From Homarus americanus (Eukaryota; Arthropoda; Malacostraca; Decapoda; Nephropidae), in NCBI RefSeq assembly GCF_018991925.1, contig NW_024732415.1:2660224-2724223 (forward strand): a stretch of 64,000 nucleotides of DNA, read 5' to 3'. The translations under genes and the position numbers were made by a program. Under the pieces are notes generated by a model. The model saw only the letters and a list, made by a program, of their open reading frames with translations, was not told the DNA's origin and searched no databases. Below, in pieces: positions 14,938 through 25,986 of the stretch (positions within the stretch are counted from its first letter, which is position 1; each line of letters starts with the position of its first letter).

Positions 14938-17900
14938 TAATAATAATATTAATACTGTACCTGACAAAATCTAATCGTCAGTAACAGTGGTATAGCGGTA
15001 ACGTGTGTCCTGGGTTCGATCCCCGATTGGGTAAGATGTGTGCCCTCCTGTATAAACGCAGGGCAATGAAAATCGTAACAAAGAACAGACCAACCGCCCA
15101 AACGGCTAGTAACCTGATAATTGGTAAAATAGCAGATAATAATAAAAATGATAATTATAAAATATTGTAGTTAAATAAAATCATGAGATATGAAAATTAA
15201 TATTATATAGGGAACCAACGGAAAAGGAAATCCCGCCACAAAATTTCTTAAGTCCTAATGCCCCGTTAGCTTAGGTTACGTTAGGTTATGCTTAGTTAGT
15301 CTAGATCAGGTTAAATTATGTCTCTTCAGTAGCAGGTAAATCAGGTTAGGTACGTTAGGCGATGCCGGATTAGATTTGGCTAAATAACACCAGATAGTTT
15401 AGGCTAAGATAAAATAGGCTTGGACAGTTTAGCCTGGGTTAGCCTATGTTAATTTAGAATATGTTTTACGATCTATCTCACCTGGAAGTATAGGAGTCCT
15501 AGACCGACCAGGCAGGTAAGGATGATGAGAAGACCGTCAGCGTCACACCAGTAGTTATCCTTCTGCAGTAGACACATTACGCGGTCATATCAGGCGTTCA
15601 AAGTTAACACGATGGTTTTTTTTAACCGTGTGTGTGTGTGTGTGTGTGTGTGTGTACAAAATAAACGTTTACAGTATAGTGTATCTTTGGCCTTAACAGG
15701 CAGTCATGCTAATTTTGAGCTATTAAAGTAAAGCAAAGTTTACACATATAGTTGTCAGTTAAACTTGAGTAAATACGATAATAGTGAATTTACAAATTTA
15801 ATTGAAGAAAAAACAACACTAAACAACTACATAAGCCTATGAAGCAATGAACACTGCCCTATAATCTATAGTGATGTAATATATTGTAATGCTGATATCA
15901 TAACGCATTGTATTACTACGCTTCAGCAACTAAGGTCTTTAAGTGCGTACTCGAAGTTATGTCATTGATACTAAACAAACACCAATACAAATTAAAAAAC
16001 ACGAATTTTTTCATTTACAGAATCTAATTTATCCTGTCTCTTATTTGTAAAAAGAAAATAATACATATTGAGAGAGATAGAGAGATAGATAGAGAAAGAG
16101 AGACTACATTTACTCGGGAAAAAATGTAAGGGGTTATAAAGAATGTATATTTAACAGGGAGTACCAACGTTTAATCCCAGAGCAGATCTTCCTACCTCAG
16201 CTTTGGTGGTGATGATGAGCACTGCGATAAAGTAGAGGAGGTAGGCGACCAGCAACACCAGCGACAACACAATACTCTTGTACTTAGGTATCTGACTCTC
16301 CTGTAACAAAAATGCGAAGAGCATATTGTCAACAGAAACGGGGTATCACAGTAGACCAAGATGCCTTTAGGCTTTAGAAAACTATTACAGTATACAGTTT
16401 ATTTTTATGGTCAATGTGTGTTACTAGTGCTGTAGAAGGGGGATTTGGTAAGTAAATACATAAAAAAAAAATACAAAAACTCCAAACTACTCTCATAGAA
16501 GCAAAGCAAAATGAACACGTATAGACGGAAAACAAAAGAAAAGCGGTGAGATATCAAGTGAAGAACCTAACACGTAAAGACGGAAACTATAGTGACAGTG
16601 GGCGAGCCAAATAAAAAAAAAAGAAGACAATTACATGGGAAGATAAAATTGATTAAAACTAGAGGCACTTCATATTCAGGGACAGTTAAATATACAAGAC
16701 TGGAAACATCAGAATACCATCAAGTATTAAATGTCACATACGATGTTGACTGTATTTTATAAATAACATTGATAAATAAAAGCAACAGTTGGCTCTTGTC
16801 GTGTGTGTGTGTGTGTGTGAGACCCTTGAACTGATACTGTACTACCATACCAATTATGTTCACTGGAAAATCCACATGTGTGATAAGACACCCAAGATAA
16901 AACTGCGATTACCAGGTATCAAGATTCCCTTAGTTGACACTGAGTAACACCAGACTATGGGTACGATAAGACAGCAATTATATTTGACAGATAAAAACAA
17001 CAGTACTGCGATATATATTCAGTATATGAATGATGAATGATAACATATTGGTTCAGTCAGACATAATTTTAACTTGTATGTAAGTTTATTAACATAGTTT
17101 TAGTTATTTGTAAAACATGCAGTAAATATAGTCTTACAGGTATGGGGATGGCCTTCTTTAATTTAGTCTTGATCTCGAGGTAGTTGGGCAAGAAAGTGAG
17201 AAGGCTATAATCTTCCTCCTGGGCGTGTGGCAGCACCCCGGTGTTCGTCACCAACACGTCATCAGTCTGCAGGACACACATGGCTGCATTATTGGGTATG
17301 AGTAGTTGACGGCCAGGAAATCAATTGAAGCAAGCAAAGTGGGTATGATTTGCAAGTGTGAAGTATATCTTCCCTAAAATGTACACTAGATGATAGTTTT
17401 ACTTATGCCTGTATACAATACACGCGTAAGAATATCAAGAATATTTTGAGTAATTTTGGTGTATTCATCAATATATTTCTAGACACCACGCAGTTACATC
17501 AGTGCGGGTGTGTACTGTACGTAGTTCTAGGCAAATGTCACCTGTACACTATATGGTGTTTAATGTGAACATACATTATACAACAATCTATATCGAGCTT
17601 TTAGTTAGAAATATAATATTTTATTTCCATTTTATAATTAATAATGAGTTTTTAACAAATTTTGTTTTAATTTCATCAATTAGGAAATACCAATACAGGA
17701 ATACTACTCAGGTATACTCATTAGTGGAGCGAAGGTGTTTGTTTGTCTACAGTGCTAACTATGAACTGTGTGAGGTACATAATTATTAATTTCACTTATC
17801 AAATTTTTGGTATATTTACTAATGATTTAAGGAGGACAAACACTTGGTGCCAACAATACTCATCAAGTATAGGACATTATGTCACCACCAAGTCATTGTT

Positions 17901-18086
17901 ACGTACCAACAAAGCCAAGATTCCAGCGTGGTGATGCTTTACCTTTGCCTGGTCGAACTGTGTCTGGGGAAGATCCTTACAGACGTCGTCAGCCTGGAAG
18001 GCCATGTTTTCAACACCGCCACCTATGTGTATCGGTGCCTTACCTTCCGACCCTACCACCGTCATCTCCACCCTATCTGTGGTCAT
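5575..18086 (-). CDS. SLC28-like: Na+-coupled concentrative nucleoside transporter, copy A (13 exons)
   Basis: A predicted 641-aa plasma-membrane symporter that would bring nucleosides into the cell with Na+. Thirteen exons join in frame through GT/AG sites; their sum is 1926 nt including TGA. Family marks, in order: acidic cytosolic N-terminus (exons 1-2), two leading membrane helices (exons 3-4), core helices (exons 6-8), the re-entrant hairpin motif GQ|TEAPLL across exons 8/9, [11 protein letters not shown] (exon 9), [11 protein letters not shown] (exon 10), NEFVAY (exon 11) and [11 protein letters not shown] (exon 12). The family is usually 600-700 aa, so this copy is full length. Start chosen at 18086 (A at -3); an in-frame ATG at 18158 lies upstream of plausible acceptors and is less likely. 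It is nearest to copy C in sequence although copy B lies between them. Intron 5 (10284..14785) holds a LINE; the other introns hold only repeats listed separately. Family assignment is secure; substrate choice is unknown. Confidence 0.95.
5890..6070 (-). CDS. Copy A exon 12 ([11 protein letters not shown])
   Basis: 181 nt, phase 1 at its end (G|GA). [15 protein letters not shown] holds the conserved Asn and Ser of the ribose/base site. The block is almost identical in DNA to copy C exon 12 except at its 5' edge. Confidence 0.96.
6826..6984 (-). CDS. Copy A exon 11 (NEFVAY, hairpin 2 region)
   Basis: 53 aa, [16 protein letters not shown] to NGEIS, phase 0. VNEFVAY carries the second conserved transport Glu. 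Confidence 0.95.
7528..7702 (-). CDS. Copy A exon 10 ([11 protein letters not shown])
   Basis: 175 nt, beginning after the split Gly codon. It holds [18 protein letters not shown] and [14 protein letters not shown], as in animal CNTs, then a Cys-containing loop. Donor GAC|GTAGGT. Confidence 0.94.
8060..8313 (-). CDS. Copy A exon 9 (second half of hairpin 1, [11 protein letters not shown])
   Basis: 254 nt, phase 2 at its end (GG|G). It begins [12 protein letters not shown] and contains [17 protein letters not shown] and KLFYPE, near-invariant in SLC28. The first Glu is the family's key substrate/Na+-coupling acidic residue. Confidence 0.96.
8395..8735. repeat. Minisatellite, unit about 32 bp, in intron 8 of copy A
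   Basis: Ten or so imperfect units built on GTATCTCTAAGTCACTGTAA. They lie between exons 9 and 8 of copy A. Confidence 0.85.
8846..9007 (-). CDS. Copy A exon 8 (core helix and first half of hairpin 1)
   Basis: 54 aa ending [14 protein letters not shown]; the GQ joins TEAPLL of exon 9 to make the substrate motif. The Asn four residues before the Gly matches the Na+-site Asn of known CNT structures. By hand count, 15 of about 162 nt differ from copy C. Confidence 0.95.
9310..9336. repeat. (CA)n microsatellite
   Basis: Pure AC run of about 26 bp in intron 7 of copy A. Confidence 0.9.
9689..9883 (-). CDS. Copy A exon 7 (core helix and RWPLG)
   Basis: 65 aa, IRWRHVIWG to HIFAFS, phase 0 at both ends. 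It contains [12 protein letters not shown], the block leading into the SLC28 transport core, and TDAG.SFVFG. Confidence 0.93.
10130..10283 (-). CDS. Copy A exon 6 (two membrane helices)
   Basis: 154 nt. It completes the split Lys codon from exon 5, then WVPWVV with two hydrophobic helices separated by the acidic [10 protein letters not shown], and ends APRK before donor GTTCGT. Sequence identity to copy C is low here, unlike exons 8 and 12. Confidence 0.9.
10395..10515 (+). mobile_element. LINE-family 3' tail fragment
   Basis: Carries CTAACGAGCCGCCGATCAGTGG followed by GAAGAGGATAAAAATAAATAA, the tail seen at many places in the window. No coding part remains. Confidence 0.6.
10740..13200 (-). 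mobile_element. Long decayed LINE (CR1/L2-like) in intron 5 of copy A
   Basis: Non-LTR retrotransposon in the same orientation as the gene. From its 5' side: end of the endonuclease (around 13090..12990, [13 protein letters not shown]), the linker before RT (around 12980..12780, [16 protein letters not shown] and LIDKYIPNT), traces of RT with AFDSVLL near 11900, then an intact open stretch 11694..10858 with the RT end: [52 protein letters not shown] and [13 protein letters not shown]. The 3' tail runs to about 10740 with the GCCGATCAGTGG signature. Part of RT is missing or scrambled, so it is not autonomous. An A/C-rich block at 12610..12725 interrupts it. The family name is an inference from pattern only. 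Confidence 0.88.
12610..12725. repeat. A/C-rich low-complexity block inside the LINE
   Basis: Almost only A and C on the plus strand. Related sequences flank it on both sides (GAAGCACTGG...GGTATATATTTATCGA at about 12577..12607 and 12759..12797). Confidence 0.7.
13790..13935 (+). mobile_element. Remnant of another LINE RT C-terminus
   Basis: Translates as [16 protein letters not shown] and ends PLGK with TAA. VVDLWN.LP is the usual C-terminal RT signature. It is too short for a family call and is antisense to copy A. Confidence 0.65.
14786..14871 (-). CDS. Copy A exon 5 (amphipathic linker)
   Basis: 86 nt, ends in phase 2 (AA|G). It codes for [16 protein letters not shown] and a divergent remainder. 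An (AAT)n run lies directly against the acceptor, so the polypyrimidine tract is read as repeated ATT on the minus strand. Confidence 0.88.
14874..14950. repeat. (AAT)n microsatellite next to exon 5 of copy A
   Basis: About 23 AAT units with few changes, directly beside the exon 5 acceptor. A Leu-rich frame through it is an artefact. Confidence 0.95.
14985..15145 (+). mobile_element. tRNA-derived SINE
   Basis: A-box-like TGGTATAGCGGTA and B-box GGGTTCGATCCC, spaced as in a tRNA, then a body and the 3' end ACCGCCCAAACGGCTAGTAA, which resembles the local LINE tail. It ends in an AATAATAAAA-type run. Confidence 0.72.
15250..15470. repeat. Degenerate TTAGG-like tract in intron 3/4 region of copy A
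   Basis: Many GGTTA/GTTAGG words with frequent changes, just outside the exon 4 donor. Confidence 0.65.
15482..15562 (-). CDS. Copy A exon 4 (YWCDADG, second membrane helix)
   Basis: 27 aa: NYWCDADG then the helix [16 protein letters not shown]. 81 nt in every copy; donor CAG|GTGAGA. The YWC.(A/G)DG block is shared with copies B and C. Confidence 0.9.
15627..15654. repeat. (GT)n microsatellite
   Basis: Pure GT run of about 28 bp in intron 3 of copy A. Confidence 0.9.
16196..16300 (-). CDS. Copy A exon 3 (first membrane helix)
   Basis: 35 aa between acceptor gttacag and donor GAG|GTAGGA, phase 0. It is basic at first, then holds the helix [18 protein letters not shown]. The length of 105 nt is the same in all three copies. 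Confidence 0.9.
17138..17266 (-). CDS. Copy A exon 2 (N-tail with acidic LTFLPNY motif)
   Basis: 43 aa. Acceptor tcctgcag, donor CCT|GTAAGA, phase 0. It contains [13 protein letters not shown], the one N-tail segment shared by all three copies, followed by a Lys-rich stretch before the first membrane helix. Confidence 0.85.
17943..18086 (-). CDS. Copy A exon 1 (start codon exon)
   Basis: Codes for 48 aa beginning [15 protein letters not shown] and ending FDQAK, then donor GTAAAG, phase 0. It is hydrophilic, as expected of the cytosolic N-tail. Possible acceptors for a 5'UTR exon lie just upstream (AG at 18117/18118 and 18098/18099 on the minus strand). Confidence 0.75.
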
Positions 18087-18715
18087 TTGTGCCGTGACTG
18101 GAAACCTTGCAGTAATCTGGAATGATATGAGACAAGTGGCATTCAGTACAAACACCAAAAAAATCCCGAGTAAAATGGAAACCCAAAGAATTCCCTAATT
18201 ATGGTGGACCTGTACCTCCCAAAATATGGAAAGATTTGCACGTTTTAAGAAACTACAGTACTGGAGCTCAGTGCTTATGATCCTGACAGTTGAAGCAACT
18301 GAATAAAAAACCCAGTAAGGTTACACTTGGAATCGCTCTAAATTTTTTAGATGTCTGATAAACAGGGGGGGGGGGCGGCGTTTGCGGAGATGTGTATTTC
18401 ACAAAAAGCTTTTTCTACGGTTCACAGGGAGCACTGTGAAATCGTCATCACATCATAAAAAAAGCCGACAAGAATAAACAAAAAGAGAAATCTCTCATCA
18501 TTTATCAGCATATCAAACTGTACACAAGTTTCAGGTTCACCTCGATGAGATGATAAGTAGCATCGCTCAAGACTTTGTGTGTGACATAGGTGTCTGCTGG
18601 TGGGCGAGCTCTTAAGAGGATATCTGGTCAAATGGTTCCCGTCCGAATGAGTGCTAATTTAGTAGTCCATAGTCCTACTGGACCTCATTCCTAGTAGATC
18701 TTACTAAAGCGTCAT

Positions 18716-19665
18716 TCTTCAAACAGACAGTACACAGAACTAGGTACTGATGACACCAAAATTGGACTCCGGCTGAGCAATTTCATATCATCAACACAAG
18801 CCGAGTTATATGCAGTGTTAGTTGGATTGGAAAATGTTGTAAAGAGGAATAAAGATGCATATTTTCTGTTGATAGTAGAGCAGCTTTGGATTCTTTGAAC
18901 AGCGGGAGTCCGGTCTTTGAACACATTATTGGTTCATGTGGAACATTAGTAAATACAATAAGGAATAAGGCCATAGTGTTCGATTTGTATAGGTCCCTTC
19001 ATACGTAGGGATTGGTCTTAATGAAATAGTAGATATAATAGCAAAAAGAGCCACGGAAAAGTCCGAGATCGACATATGTATTAAAACTTTGAAACAATTA
19101 AGGAGCAAATTGCGGAAAATACAATCAATAGAAGATAATTTAAAATGGAATGAAATATATGAGAAAAGTGAAACAATGAAACATTACCATCATGTTCTCA
19201 TGAACACAAATTCTACACATGGGAAAGATAGGAGCAGGTGGAAAGATTCAGTGAATATGAGGTTAAGATTAGGACATAAATATTACTGGTTACTTGGAGC
19301 TGAGAGAAGTGAACAGGATAAGGAATGTAGAGTTTGTAGAACATCCAGATCCCATACCCTGCCACATTATATACTGGAATGCCCATTGCTTAATGGATAT
19401 AGAAGTGCCCAGATAAATAATGTCTCCATGCAAATAGAATGGATGTTGAAAAATAGGAAAATAGATGAAATATTAAAGAAATATAGAAATTTTGCATCTA
19501 GAATATAACTGTATGTACTATAACTGATTATATGAGATATATCTGTGTTAGGGATTTATGTGAGTCCTGAGAGGGACAGTCCTGGACTGGCTTGGGGATG
19601 ACTTATGTCACTTCATCCCTTTGAGATGCATTTTTTTTTGTATCTCAATAAACGTGTCAATCAAT
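18716..19665 (+). mobile_element. LINE 3' fragment with RNase H domain (jockey-type pattern)
   Basis: A frameshifted RNase H region (about 18716..19090, with VPSYVGIGLNEIVD and IIAKRATEKSE recoverable in pieces) is followed by an open 139-aa stretch (19089..19508). The latter has RLRLGHKYYWLL and C..C...H..PHYILECP, the zinc-type C-terminus of RNase H-bearing LINEs. The 3' end is AATAAACGTG plus CAAT repeats. It is a different family from the GCCGATCAGTGG LINEs. Confidence 0.82.
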
Positions 19666-20302
19666 CAATCAAACAGGTCTCAATCCAAATGGGTCCCAGA
19701 CCTACCGGCCCAATTCACGAAATAATGATAAATATATGACTATCATTCTATCTTGTTGTACAGTCAAGTTTGTTAATTTAGAAAAGGTTTACGACAGAAA
19801 GCCAAGACAATTATTGTAACTTTAAACTGACGGCGTCCTTTGAGGAGGGGCGGGGAGAGGAGGGGAGGGGAAGGGAGGGGAGGAAGAACTGTACAAGGAT
19901 ACATCCCTTTGAGGACAAAAAACTTTAAACTATCGTCTTTGCAGTGTTAAATTATCGTCCTCGTAGGGTTAATAAGACTGGGGTAAGAGTATCGGATAAG
20001 TTTAAAGTCAATGTTATTGGATGAGGCTGCAGGGCAATACTCGGGGTCGTTTGTTGTTTATCAAGGTTATGTAGATGATAAAGTACAAATTGGACGAACA
20101 GTACAGTGGATGACTTGGTGAAGATTGCGCAGTGAATGGATACAAACGCAGCAAGAAAAGTCAAGAATAATGGTGGGAAGTGTTGAGTGGGTTATAGATG
20201 AGTTTAAGAGAAGTAGAAGCTAGTGAGAGAAATCTGCTGATTTTCTCTTTCATCATCTCTTATCCCGCTTATTAACCACCCTAACACTATTTGGCAGATG
20301 TG

Positions 20303-20522
20303 GTGAGGTTAGGTTAGGTTAGGTTATAGGTTAAGTTAGGTTATAGGTTAAGTTAGGTTAAGTTGTAGGTTAGGTTAGAAATTAAGTTTAGGTTAGATTG
20401 AATTAGGTTAAGTTAGGTTAGGTTAGAAGTTAAGTTTAGGTTAGATTGAATTAGGTTAAGTTAGGTTAGGAGTTAAGTTTAGGTTAGATTGAATTAGGTT
20501 AAGTTAGGTTAGGTTAGGGTGG
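20303..20522. repeat. TTAGG-derived array with a higher-order unit
   Basis: Runs of GGTTAGGTTAGGTTA, then three copies of a longer unit of about 45-55 bp containing AAGTTTAGGTTAGATTGAAT. Confidence 0.85.
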
Positions 20523-21467
20523 TTAATCTTTCGGTGAAAAAAAAAGATTGAGTAGAGAGAATTGAGATGATACGACTGCTCTATTCTGCAACTGTGATGA
20601 TGAAAGGGAGTCAACAGATTTCTCTTATAGTATCAGCTTTTACCCCAATCTTATCAATCAAGATGCAGTAAACAAGTGAATGCGACCCTGAGCGTATATT
20701 ATCAGTTTATCACTCTCGAATGACTAAGTGCAGTAATAACACTGTATGATTTATTAATTGACAGCATGAGTAATTAACACTGCATGACCTACTAATTACC
20801 AATGTATAACTTAGTAATTAACATTGTACAACTTAAAAATTAACACTGCATGGTCTAGTCCGTGACACTTGGAATCTATAGTCTTTAACACTCCATGACC
20901 TATAGCTAGAACTCCTGGGCCAGTATCTGACACTTCATGAAATACAGGAAAAAAAAAAGGTTAATTGTTATCATCACTATATTTACGCGTTAAAACATTC
21001 ATTATTATTGTTATTATAATATTTACGAGTTATTGTTATCATTAACATTATGTCTTCTCCCGAAGCAAATAATACAGCTACTTTTCCTAACTTGGTGAGG
21101 AAATGAATTTTTATTCCGAGATAAAAACTTAAAAAAAAAAACGCGTCAGTCTCTTCATAGCTAAATCCGTCTTCTTACTAGTGACGAAATCGAGTGTTAT
21201 TGGGTGACTGTGTTCTGTGATCGTACCCAGAGATAACCACATTCATTAACACCTGCACACAGCGACACAATCCGATCTCGAGAGCTCTGTATGTTCACTC
21301 TCCCGCCTTAGATGTCATGTAAAAACGCATCTAACTACTGCATACCTCATATTGGTTGCTGTACAAAAATAGTTAGGAAATTGGCTCACTAGTCAATTTA
21401 CCGAGGTTATTCCGGGTTTAGGTCACAAATTATAAATCCTGTATTTCTTTCCTCAACAACCTAATAC

Positions 21468-21600
<133 letters not shown>

Positions 21601-22009
21601 TCGTCTGTTTATATTTACAAATTAGCCAACAAATATTTTTAGGTTTGTATAAAAATTTTGACAACCTCATTATATTGATCATACCTAGCTGTTACCTGTA
21701 CGTTATCTGAACGCCATCGCCTGGAGGATTAAACCAGGGAAAATTAGGTTAGGCATTATCCAAGTCGTCAGTGTTACGATATCATAACGTTTTATTTTTG
21801 TCTTACAAAAAGTGGTCGGCATTATGATATCGGAAAATTATAGCGCACTGATTGAAATATCTTCATTTAACAAGTCATTGAAGTGCTGATATCGTAACTT
21901 TGCCCCGTGTACTGTACAGAAGTGTTCAGTGTGCTGGTGCTTGGAGACCACTTTTCATATTTTCCAACACTTGAAAATCATCCTTCCTTGTACTCCAAAC
22001 TCATGGGCA

Positions 22010-22285
22010 ATTTTTCATATATTCTAGCTCTTGGATAACGTTTCCGTATATTCTAACTCCTGGAGGCCACTTTTCCATATATTATAACCCTGGAGACCAC
22101 TTTTCCATACATTATAACTCCTGGAGGCCACTTTTCCAAACATTATAACTCCTGGAGGCCACTTTTCCATATATTATAACTCCTGGAGGCCACTTTTCCA
22201 AACATTATAACTCCTGGAGGCCACTTTTCCAAACATTATAACTCCTGGAGGCTCTTTCCATATATTATAACTCCTGGAGGCCGTT
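22010..22285. repeat. 31-bp minisatellite
   Basis: Eight or nine units containing ATTATAACTCCTGGAGGCCA and CTTTTCC, differing mainly at TATAT versus AAAC. Confidence 0.93.
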
Positions 22286-23799
22286 ATATTAAAGGAAAGA
22301 ACGTACTCAAAAAGGCATTTTCCCAAAGCTCGATATTATGTTGATCCGATCCTCGAGTATTTCATGAATCATCGATCTTTTCCTGAATCGGTTCTTTTGG
22401 TAGTCTTATACGCCTACCAGGTGCCTGACTCAAAAACTTTCCAGTATATATCGGTCCTAAAATAATTCTAATTCACTTGATTATGAAGCGATCCATGACG
22501 GAGCAACAGTGAGAGGATTTATTTAGTGTTGATGTCGACGTCCTGTTCACAGATGTCGATACTAGAGCCACCAACTTTTGTAGCTGAATATGAAAGCAAT
22601 TATCGCATTGTTTACAGTATACGAGAGCTCTCAAATTTATCCCCCTTGGTCGTCTTTTAACGCTAGTGATTCAAATTTTACGGAAATTATTACTGATAAA
22701 TGATGAAACGCCTGAGGTCCACGAAAATTTTCCTGGGCTGCAGGTGAACTTTCCTCATAAAGTACTACACAAAATAATCATTCGTTTTAGTGATGCGGTA
22801 TAAGTTACAGTATTCCCCAGTTTAAGATTTAACAGCATTAATTAATCGCTAGTCAAAGCTTTTTACGATTTATACGAGGTAATCTTTTAGTCATTGATAT
22901 TTTCTAAAATGTAAAGACTTTGTTATTTTTCAGTCTCCGAACCTCCACTAAAAATAACAACTTTAAATTTTTGTATGATTTCCAACAAAGACAGCTGATG
23001 AGAAAGACAGTTGATGAATTTGATGATAAAATAATGAATCCCTTAACGTACTCAACAATGTTCGCAGGTAAATTTACAGCAAATGGTAACAGGTAGAAAT
23101 AAGTAAGTTATTTCTTGTAGTATTTGATTGCTGATGACTTACGTTAGGCACGCGCTTTGAAGGCGACGGTTAAAAGACTTGAGTTGTTGAAGCTTATTCA
23201 TAAAACTATAGGATCAGAATCAACAGGTAATGTATATGTATCAGCAAACACGTTATTGTTATATCAGTATGAATCACTAAAAGCATAGCAAGCAGGAGTT
23301 AGAAAACTATTCATTACACCATTATTTACTAGTCTCATACCCGAAGCTGTTTCTTTGTTCTCTTCCTCTGATGTGACTCACACTTCACGTTAGTAACAAT
23401 GCCATTAACAATCATATAGTGGAGTACTTTGATGTACAATATACAAAAGACCATAACTTTGGTAGTCATACAAGAATTAATTGGAACAAGAATAAGTTAT
23501 CACAATTTTTCTGGATGTCTTTAAAGGTTAATTTCTTCAACAGTACGTTTTTTTTAGAATGTTACTTATCATGGTATACTTTCCCGTGTAGGAAGATGCA
23601 ATATACATTTTGGAAACTACACTTTTATCTTGGGAGCCCAGCAACAGCGGGTGGGTGAGTACAGAGCTACAGTACTGTACCTTAGGTCCTTTACACAAGA
23701 CGCTTCCCAAAGCACAGTTCCATTTAGAGTTCACCGTTTCTTCCAGTTATCTTTCAGTTACATTTATTTTAAAACAAAATAAACCCACACACAACGCTT

Positions 23800-24065
23800 C
23801 CGTGACGCCTGCTGGACCACCACTCCACGACCCCCTGACGGAGACACGATGATCCTCCCCATACTGGCCAGATATTTTGTAAATAATATTGATTATGTGT
23901 TAAAGGAATATCCTTCTTTCCTTAGGCTTTAGTAAGCCCCTTTATAATATTTATACTGTATATACTTGTCACACTTGCCAGATGCTTCTGGTGTCATTGT
24001 ACAGCACGAGGATCCCGCTTCCTCTATCAAGGAATAAACAATTGAAATTGAAATTGAATTGAACA
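23800..24065 (+). mobile_element. Probable LINE 3' end
   Basis: Non-coding stretch ending AAGGAATAAACAATTGAAAT followed by TGAAATTGAATTGAA repeats, the form of a LINE tail. No coding part was found, so the assignment is tentative. Confidence 0.45.
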
Positions 24066-24835
24066 AAATAAATTATTCTTCGTGGCTTTTCTTAACACTT
24101 ATGACGATATTTTTTGATCAGCTAAAATATATATACAGTATATATATATTTTTTACTATTCTCCGAATAACTACTTTGGTCCATATGAATTATACCAAGG
24201 CATTCCCAGCACCCGTTTACTACCTGAGGTAACCAGTCGTGTTACTTGTTCAATCAATAAAGCGGGGGATACAGCTGATCGATCACCTGTGTGTGTCACC
24301 GCCTGCCATCGACTCCTGCCAGCACTGAGCCACCCCTCCACATAGAGATCTTATCCTGTAATCATGTGCCTATCTTTCTTGCGATAAAAGTATCATTATT
24401 ATAGAAGCCTTTAATTAAGTGCCCCTACAGTAGTGGTTTTATGTTGGTAGGGTTAATCATGCTTATTTTTCCATGGAAGTTTATTGATATACAAAGTTAA
24501 AACTATAAGATTATAAAAGCTATTATAAATATGGAATATTTTATACTGATAATATATAAATGCATAACGATGTATTGTCAGACTGCTCAGAAAAAAAATA
24601 TGCATTATTTCAAAACACAGTAGACTCTTCTCACTTAATCTATGGAAACGTTCGGGATGTAAAAGTCTGTCCACCTATTATTTTCTGAAACGTTATCACT
24701 GTCATTAAGACAATGTTGACGTTTGTACAATTTGAGTCGTTTATGAATATGGCGACATGCGAGGTGATAACAAAGTCCCTTCACGTGTCTGTTGATAGTT
24801 CCTTCAAGTTAATTTCCAAAACATTGGTACCTACA

Positions 24836-24956
<121 letters not shown>

Positions 24957-25540
24957 AATTCACCTCGTAAATCTGTCATAGTGGACACGAAATCATGGCG
25001 TACCTACCGATATTTAGGATGTGTAATTATTCCAAAGGCCTGAAATTACACTACCCTTGCTATACTTACAGACTAAGGATTCTAAATAAACGCCCTCACC
25101 TATACCTGTGACTGCAAGCATTATCTGCATGGTTATATTTTTAATATAAATAACCAAGTAAAACGTCATTGGCTTCTGTCTGTTGTCTGATGGGCGGTTC
25201 TGCCACATCTTACAAAATACGCCAGCCACTCTACAGTGACCACTATAAATGGGGGCAACTGTAGTCTAGATGACAGATCTTCAGCCGATAGTTCATTTAG
25301 AAGAGTATTTACAGCACAGAGTTCTTCTTTCCTTCCAATCCACATTTTTACCACACAATCATTTTTCTTTTTAAGTGCCTGGAGGCGCTTAACGCCAACT
25401 AAACTGACTCACGCAGTTCTGCCTTTCCTACAGATTTATTTGCAGGTTTACTAAATTCTCATCTCCATTCTGATATATTTTCTTAATAGGGCTAAATATA
25501 ATTAAGGTTATAAGGGCCAAAACTTGCTTGTGACTGAGAT

Positions 25541-25546
25541 TTTATT
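25541..25546 (-). promoter_or_regulatory. Candidate polyadenylation signal of copy B
   Basis: AATAAA on the minus strand about 440 nt past the stop codon of copy B. The distance is plausible but nothing else supports it. Confidence 0.3.
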
Positions 25547-25986
25547 GGGAGGAACAGACATATATTAATTTTAGACAAAACTGAAAGGCACTACTGTGGG
25601 TGCGAGTAGGCCGCACGTATCAAGAACCACTTTGGGCTAGTGCTGGCCTGGAGAGGCACTTTTTCGCTTGAGCATTAGTAATAGATTCAGGGTGATAAAC
25701 TCTTCTTAATCTGATTTGATATGATGCTAGTGTGAAGGGTTAGTTTATATTATTTTTTAGGATCACAAGGAAACTATGGATTACGGAGAAATACAAACAC
25801 TTTCACCTCGCTACCAACTGTGAGTTGACCAATCTAAAACAATCACCTCTCATCACCGACCTGAAGTTCAATACGAATCACAACGCTGGGGATTAATCTA
25901 AGACATCTTGCTTGATTTCACAAGTAGAGCACCTGAGTTCTTACAGCTGATCACTGGGAACGCTCAAAATATTGTTGCTGATTGAG

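Noticed and set aside
14773..14967. Leu-rich membrane-like protein at the (AAT)n run
   Set aside because: It is exon 5 of copy A read back through its acceptor into the repeat.
14985..15060. Functional tRNA gene
   Set aside because: Box A and B are present but the cloverleaf arms do not pair and a SINE body follows.
18087..18158. Upstream ATG that would add 24 aa to copy A
   Set aside because: Gives a hydrophobic signal-like start unusual for the cytosolic N-tail, and likely acceptors lie between it and the chosen ATG.
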